From assembly GCF_029360765.1 (NCBI RefSeq), contig NZ_JARKNA010000001.1:124001-188000 (forward strand): a stretch of DNA of 64,000 bases. Direction: 5' to 3'. Below the pieces are notes generated by a model. The model did no database searches. It had not been told where the DNA came from and saw only the letters and a program-made list of their open reading frames with translations. The translations under genes were made by a program, and so were the position numbers. Below, piece after piece: positions 59,901 through 64,000 of the stretch (positions are counted from its first letter, which is position 1; each line of letters starts with the position of its first letter). The DNA is from Terrimonas pollutisoli. GTDB lineage: Bacteria > Bacteroidota > Bacteroidia > Chitinophagales > Chitinophagaceae.

Positions 59901-61309
59901 GCTATCGAATCTAAGGTTTGTATTGTCGCCTTCGGAGTATAAGTAAAAGGTATACATCCGCTGGCACGATTAATTGAAACGGTTGTTTCCTGGATCTTAA
60001 TCAAATCTGTTTTAGTAATAGTGCTGGCGCAATCAGCCGAAGTGCCTGCAGTTAAAGTAACAGTATAATTTCCCAAACTGTTATATTGATGAGTCGGATT
60101 TTGCAGTGAGGAGGTGGTCCCATCGCCAAAATCCCATAACCAGGAAGTAGCGCCGGGTGTCATGTCAGTGAATTGAACATTAAATGGCGCCTGGCAGGAT
60201 GCACTATCATTTGCGGTAAAATTCACGACAGGCTTGTTTATTACCGTCACAGTTTTTGTGATAGAGTCAGTACAACTGCTATAGTTGTTGATCAATTTGA
60301 CGTTATAAGTTCCTGCAGTTAAAAAGGTTTTAATAGGATTTATTTGAGCCGACATTGTTCCATCGCCAAAATTCCACGAGGATGTCGCCGGCGCTGCGGA
60401 AGAATTATTCTGAAATGTTACCGGTTGTTCCAGGCAAATCGTTGAAGGGCTGGAAAAATCCGTATTGGTTTGCGTAATGGTAACATCTTTCTGTATTGAC
60501 CCCGAGCAGCCCAAATCACTTCTTGCATTCAGGCGAACATTGTAGGTACCGGGAGCATTATAAATTGTTGTCGGGTTTTTTACAGTTGACGTTTGGCCAT
60601 TCCCGAAATTCCAGGTATAAGTAATGTTACCAGGCCCGCTGGATTGGTTTTGAAAATTAATGGCAAAAGGTGCTTTACAAGAACTTGGATCAGAAAAATT
60701 AAAATTTGTTTCCACGCCATCTACCACTCTTATGTATCGACCTCTTGAAATTCTGCGTTCGCAACCATTGCTGCTGATTACCTTTAAGGTTACGGTGTAA
60801 AAGCCGGTAGTGGCATACGTATGTGAAGGATTTTGTTGTGAGGAAGTACCACCATCTCCAAATTCCCATTCCCAGGAGGCGATCGTTCCAACAGGAGAAG
60901 ATGAAAGATCGGTAAACCGAACAGTAGCTGGCACACAAGCCAGCCGTATATTGGCGTCAAAGTCTGCAATGGGCGAAGGATAGACTGTTATATAGTCGAT
61001 TTTCTCGATTTGGTCTATCCCGTTCGCATTTCGTACTACCAACTTCACGGAGTAAGTGCCAGGAGTTGCAAAAGAAACAGTGGGATTTTGCGCATTGGAT
61101 AATGTTCCATTGCTGAATTCCCAATTCCATTCGGTGGGACTGCCACTTGATTGATCGGTAAATTTTACAGCCAAGGGAGCACAACCAGATGTAGTGTTGG
61201 CAGTAAAATTAGCAACAGGATTTTGTCCAAAAGCATGGGGCATTCCGGAGATAGCAAATATGAAAACAACTAGCGTTTTCCTGAGAGTATTGTAAAATTG
61301 AGTTTTCAG
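56933..61309 (-). CDS. multi-PKD-domain adhesin with gliding-motility/CHU_C (T9SS type B) C-terminal domain
   Basis: More than ten repeats of the type WDFGDGTTSS..NPTHxY; C-terminus FIPNTFSPNGDGRNEVFYPKG...MRIFNRWGQVVFE. Signal peptide requires the CTG at 61309; the first ATG is 61243. Confidence 0.9.
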   Translation of the reverse strand: MKTQFYNTLRKTLVVFIFAISGMPHAFGQNPVANFTANTTSGCAPLAVKFTDQSSGSPTEWNWEFSNGTLSNAQNPTVSFATPGTYSVKLVVRNANGIDQIEKIDYITVYPSPIADFDANIRLACVPATVRFTDLSSSPVGTIASWEWEFGDGGTSSQQNPSHTYATTGFYTVTLKVISSNGCERRISRGRYIRVVDGVETNFNFSDPSSCKAPFAINFQNQSSGPGNITYTWNFGNGQTSTVKNPTTIYNAPGTYNVRLNARSDLGCSGSIQKDVTITQTNTDFSSPSTICLEQPVTFQNNSSAAPATSSWNFGDGTMSAQINPIKTFLTAGTYNVKLINNYSSCTDSITKTVTVINKPVVNFTANDSASCQAPFNVQFTDMTPGATSWLWDFGDGTTSSLQNPTHQYNSLGNYTVTLTAGTSADCASTITKTDLIKIQETTVSINRASGCIPFTYTPKATIQTLDSIATYLWDFGDGTTSNVKSPPPHSYPTEGKYTVSLTITTVSGCAKTVTVPNTVVAGTPAQAITYTANPTNACASETISFSGQAITSPGADVEWNWDFGDGTTGSGQNTTHLFKETGILTVTLTVSNNGCPTSYASTVTIRPPIAKFEYSVNCANRSVSFNNTSSVDAAVSPLTYLWQMGDPANTQFTVATPPLFTYPGPGTYNVTLTITNGTCTHTVTKPVTLVDEKADFTINENPVCKNSVFTLSSINNNANNITNYEWTVGSTILAETDRSVRDRLSTNGTYDVSLTITDINGCTNTKTVANYITVYGPSARFEPATTGGCLNKAVTFNDLSTPAPASAAIVKWEWNFGDSTPVQTFNAPPFTHVYTKAGRFPVTLVVTDANGCTDRYRLPGNLLITNPQVGFRADTFYCPQSPLQFADTSSGAGLKYLWEFGDGSTSNLQNPRHSYPAGDAVYSVKLKITDISGCEDSITKNDYIKIRSPKAAFDIQDTTTICPPLRTTFTFKGSDYKSFRWVFGDGGSSTLQNPSYFYGDYGHYTPKLYLTGPGGCVDSAQASVSLYDPEAFTKINYGLVPPTCNSLNVDFNLVVPPSFKFIFYFGDGAADSSGATTLSHFYSRPSFNRPRIEIIDTISGCRVVINGRQRIDILGAIPLFGKDKKEFCDQGVVNFKNFTTKNDPIISTVWTFGDNTTSTDLEPSHNFTQPGTYVVTLTVTTQNNCTKSFSDTVFVYRTPTATIQSRDTICLNIAEPINGVLTTADTLTKWQWNFGNGQSSSQQNNSVIYNASGSFPIQLVTSNKIGCSSTATKNIYVAPLPTAIPVQEPTTIIVGSGANILMNYTGNITSYNWMPATNLSCTDCPSPYANPRWSTKYTVQIEDSYGCKNSGDVTVVVVCNNQNFFIPNTFSPNGDGRNEVFYPKGTGLFRIKSMRIFNRWGQVVFEKKDFAPNDPSAGWNGMYDGKPASPDAYIYTMEILCDNNTVIPVKGNVTLLR

Positions 61310-61462
61310 TACGTTTGGTTTTATTTGCTACCTAAGAACGGCCTTAGCCGGAAAAAATTATTCAGGGAAAAACGAAAATAAAATATCTTTTCTAAGTGAT
61401 CGGGTTTTCCGCAGGAATTATAGATTAAATGTGTTAATTACTCTGGTCATAAGTGGTGGCGC

Positions 61463-61882
61463 TTATAACTTTTCTAATCGCAAAGACTTGGTTTCCGTGG
61501 TGGTGTTTTGAGATGCTACTACATAAGTCCAACTATTGTTATCTACATGCCAGGCGCCATTGAGTAAACTAAGTGGGGGAACGGAATTGGAAAAATTCGC
61601 CGTGATTGTCATCGTTGTGGCATCTCCGTCCCATGTCCCCGTTTTTTCGACCACTCCGTCTTTTATCGCATCGACGGTTCTGTTGCTGTAATATTGAAAT
61701 TTGTAACCTGTGAAATCCGAAGTGATAACTGCTCCGTCCTTTTTGAAACTCGTAATTACCCATTGCCCATCCGTCATTGCGGAAATGACAGCATTTTCCT
61801 TGATCTTATCAACCGTTTTTTTACAGCCAACGGTCATCAGAAAGAATAATAAAGCGGGAATGGGGAAAATGATCTTTCTCAT
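61463..61882 (-). CDS. lipocalin-like lipoprotein
   Basis: Lipobox FLMTVGCKK; GQWVITSFKKDGAVITSDFTGYKFQYYSNRTVDA. Confidence 0.75.
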   Translation of the reverse strand: MRKIIFPIPALLFFLMTVGCKKTVDKIKENAVISAMTDGQWVITSFKKDGAVITSDFTGYKFQYYSNRTVDAIKDGVVEKTGTWDGDATTMTITANFSNSVPPLSLLNGAWHVDNNSWTYVVASQNTTTETKSLRLEKL

Positions 61883-61989
61883 AGGTTAAGTTGTGTCGCC
61901 AATTTAAGGTTATCCTTCGAAATATACAATAGTAGTTTAACCTGATTTTGAGTTGATTTAAGCCAAAGCAATTAAAACCTGAAAAAGAA

Positions 61990-62610
61990 TCAATTAGCCG
62001 GGAAACCAGGCTGGTTCATCATGGCATTGATTTTTTGAAAGTACCGATCTGTATTGCTTTGAATAAAAATGATCAATTGATAGTTGTCGAGCCAGCCAAA
62101 TGGAAGATGTGTAAAATGATTTCGAATGTCACTTGTGGTCGTTCTCAGGTATTTAAGCCGCTTGGTCCGTGAAAATTTAAAGGCTGAAGCCGCCTTGTCC
62201 ATTGATTCCCAGGTATTTGATAACGGGCTTATTATAAATGCATTGTTGTTTTCGGGATTTTCGCAAGCATATCGCTGAATTGCTTCATCACTCAAAATAA
62301 CTTCAGCACGTCTTTCCGGCGCAACAGGCAAAGCCATGGATGCATCAAATTTTTTCCATAAATATTCTTCTGTCGAAACTAATCGATAAAAACACTCCTT
62401 TATGCTTAATTGATCAGCGGTCTTTTTATAATTAAGCTGCTCAGGCGATAGTCCCTTAATGGTTTTTAAAAGTTCGGTTCTGGTGTCCTTGAAATTAGTG
62501 ATAACAAATTTTCTTTCCTGGGAAGTAAGAGTGTTGTTTTTTAAAGTTCCTGCGAAGCCTGTAACTACTAAAAGTGTAAGTAGAATGCGGCCTTTGGTTC
62601 TTTTTAGCAT
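61990..62610 (-). CDS. DinB-like domain protein with N-terminal signal sequence
   Basis: TRTELLKTIKGLSPEQLNYKKTADQLSIKECFYRLVSTEEYLW. Confidence 0.8.
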   Translation of the reverse strand: MLKRTKGRILLTLLVVTGFAGTLKNNTLTSQERKFVITNFKDTRTELLKTIKGLSPEQLNYKKTADQLSIKECFYRLVSTEEYLWKKFDASMALPVAPERRAEVILSDEAIQRYACENPENNNAFIISPLSNTWESMDKAASAFKFSRTKRLKYLRTTTSDIRNHFTHLPFGWLDNYQLIIFIQSNTDRYFQKINAMMNQPGFPAN

Positions 62611-62699
62611 CGTTGTTTATTAAATGAATAAAACGGCGGCTATTAACTTCAGAATCAAAAACGAAAGTAAAGTTAAGTATCCTGAGATTTCTAGCGTCG

Positions 62700-63674
62700 T
62701 TATTCTTTTAGTGGTCTTTTTTTTACCATTCCTCCTTTAGTGTCGCGAATGCTTTGCATGACGATAAAAGCGTTAGGGTCGATTTTTTCTATTTCATTCG
62801 TAAGCCGGCTTATTTCTAGCCTGGTGACCACTGTGAAAAGAATATCGGTGGCTACAAAGTTTTCACCTCTCTTGCCAAAGCCTCTTCTGCCTGAATAAAT
62901 AGTAAGACCCCGCCCCATTCCTTGCTTGATAAATTCTGCTATTTCATCACTTCTGTTTGAGATGATAGTTACCCCGGTAAATTCTTCAACTCCTTCCAAC
63001 ACAAAGTCAACTGTTTTTGATGCGGCCAAATAAGTAAGCATGGCATACATCGCTATTTCAACAGAAAGAAGATAAGCCGCTGCAGAAAAGATAAGGATAT
63101 TAAAAACAAGTATGAAATCACCAACACTCAGGCTCTGTTTGCGGCTAAAAAAAATAGCCAGGATCTCTGTGCCATCAATCACAGCCCCGCCGCGGATAGT
63201 AAAACCAATACCGGCCCCCAAAAAAAATCCACCAAATACCGCCACTAATAATTTGTCATCTGTCACCATGGGATAAGGAATGACTACAACAGCCAATGCC
63301 AGCAAAGTGATAGCAACAACACTTTTTAAGCTGAACCCTTTACTGATTTGTTTCCACCCCAATAAAATGAAGGGTAAATTAAAGATGATGATCAATGCCG
63401 CGAAAGGAAGTCCTGTTTTTGCATTTACCAGAAGTGATATACCCGTTACTCCACCATCGATAAAGTTATTAGGCATTAAAAAGCTTTTTAATCCAAAGCC
63501 GGCAGATAGTACACCCAACGCCACCAAAACTGCACTACGGATGTAATCTTTTATGGTCCTCTGCACCCGCCAGGAATGCTTGGCCTTTTGATAACGGCTT
63601 ACTGGCTGGAATTCAGTTTTGCCCAGCGCAACTTCTACTTTTTCCCGAAGATTACTGAGAATGCGGTTAGTCAT
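62700..63674 (-). CDS. YitT family (DUF161/DUF2179) membrane protein
   Basis: FLMPNNFIDGGVTGISLLVNAKTGLPFA, GAGIGFTIRGGAVIDGTEILAIFFSRK. Confidence 0.92.
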   Translation of the reverse strand: MTNRILSNLREKVEVALGKTEFQPVSRYQKAKHSWRVQRTIKDYIRSAVLVALGVLSAGFGLKSFLMPNNFIDGGVTGISLLVNAKTGLPFAALIIIFNLPFILLGWKQISKGFSLKSVVAITLLALAVVVIPYPMVTDDKLLVAVFGGFFLGAGIGFTIRGGAVIDGTEILAIFFSRKQSLSVGDFILVFNILIFSAAAYLLSVEIAMYAMLTYLAASKTVDFVLEGVEEFTGVTIISNRSDEIAEFIKQGMGRGLTIYSGRRGFGKRGENFVATDILFTVVTRLEISRLTNEIEKIDPNAFIVMQSIRDTKGGMVKKRPLKE

Positions 63675-63764
63675 CTTTCCAAAGTTAGTTGAAAGAAATT
63701 TTATTAGTGTAGCTCACATTTGTTCAAATGGTTAACTTGCTGTACTCTTTTTAAAAATGATTAT

Positions 63765-64000
63765 ATGCTGATAGCCGAACTAATTTCTTTTTTGGAATCA
63801 ATAGCTAATCGGTCTCTCCAGGAAAGTTATGATAATGCGGGTCTCATTACGGGCGATCCGGGATGGGAGTGCAGTGGGGTTATTTGTTGCCTGGACTCTA
63901 CGGAAGAAGTAATCGACGAAGCAATTAAAAAAAAATGCAACCTCGTAATTGCACATCACCCTATAATTTTCAAGGGGCTTAAAAAGATCAATGGGAGAAG
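63765..64000 (+). CDS. Nif3-like dinuclear metal centre hexameric protein (truncated by window end)
   Basis: MLIAELISFLESIANRSLQESYDNAGLITGDPGWECSGVICCLDSTEEVIDEAIKKKCNLVIAHHPIIFKGLKKING. Confidence 0.9.
   Translation, partial: MLIAELISFLESIANRSLQESYDNAGLITGDPGWECSGVICCLDSTEEVIDEAIKKKCNLVIAHHPIIFKGLKKINGR

Noticed and set aside
56933-61184. Small ORFs on either strand inside the PKD adhesin
   Set aside because: Out-of-frame reads of repeat-rich coding sequence with no domain or start-site support.
1-64000. CRISPR arrays, tRNA/rRNA genes, integrases or transposases
   Set aside because: No repeat-spacer pattern, RNA gene or mobile-element protein was recognised by eye; tRNAscan and IS searches would be needed to be certain.

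Overview
The window is a Bacteroidota chromosome segment, probably Chitinophagaceae judging by gene content. Most of it is housekeeping genes: rbfA, frr, scpA, mscL, dxs, clpX, two clpP genes, dnaJ, grpE and nrdJ. There are also T9SS-related genes: a PorX-like PglZ response regulator, a SprF/PorP protein, a giant PKD/CHU_C adhesin and a sorting-domain-only protein. An apparent beta-mannan utilisation locus (PUL) spans about 31.2-48.1 kb. The most notable region is 23.5-26.7 kb. There an intact 67-aa Cys-rich precursor with a GG-type leader lies among two TlpA-like thioredoxin genes (one lacking its 5' end), a small unannotated remnant of a C39 peptidase ABC exporter (FPFYKQPDIMDCGPTC), and the C-terminal remnant of a HlyD-type membrane fusion protein. 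I read this as a decayed peptide maturation/export cassette. Other points worth a second look are an SGNH esterase pseudogene in the PUL, a DUF4160/DUF2442 pair, an adhesin whose signal peptide needs a non-ATG start, a shared intergenic repeat, and a -24/-12-like element upstream of grpE. All calls were made by eye; no searches were run.
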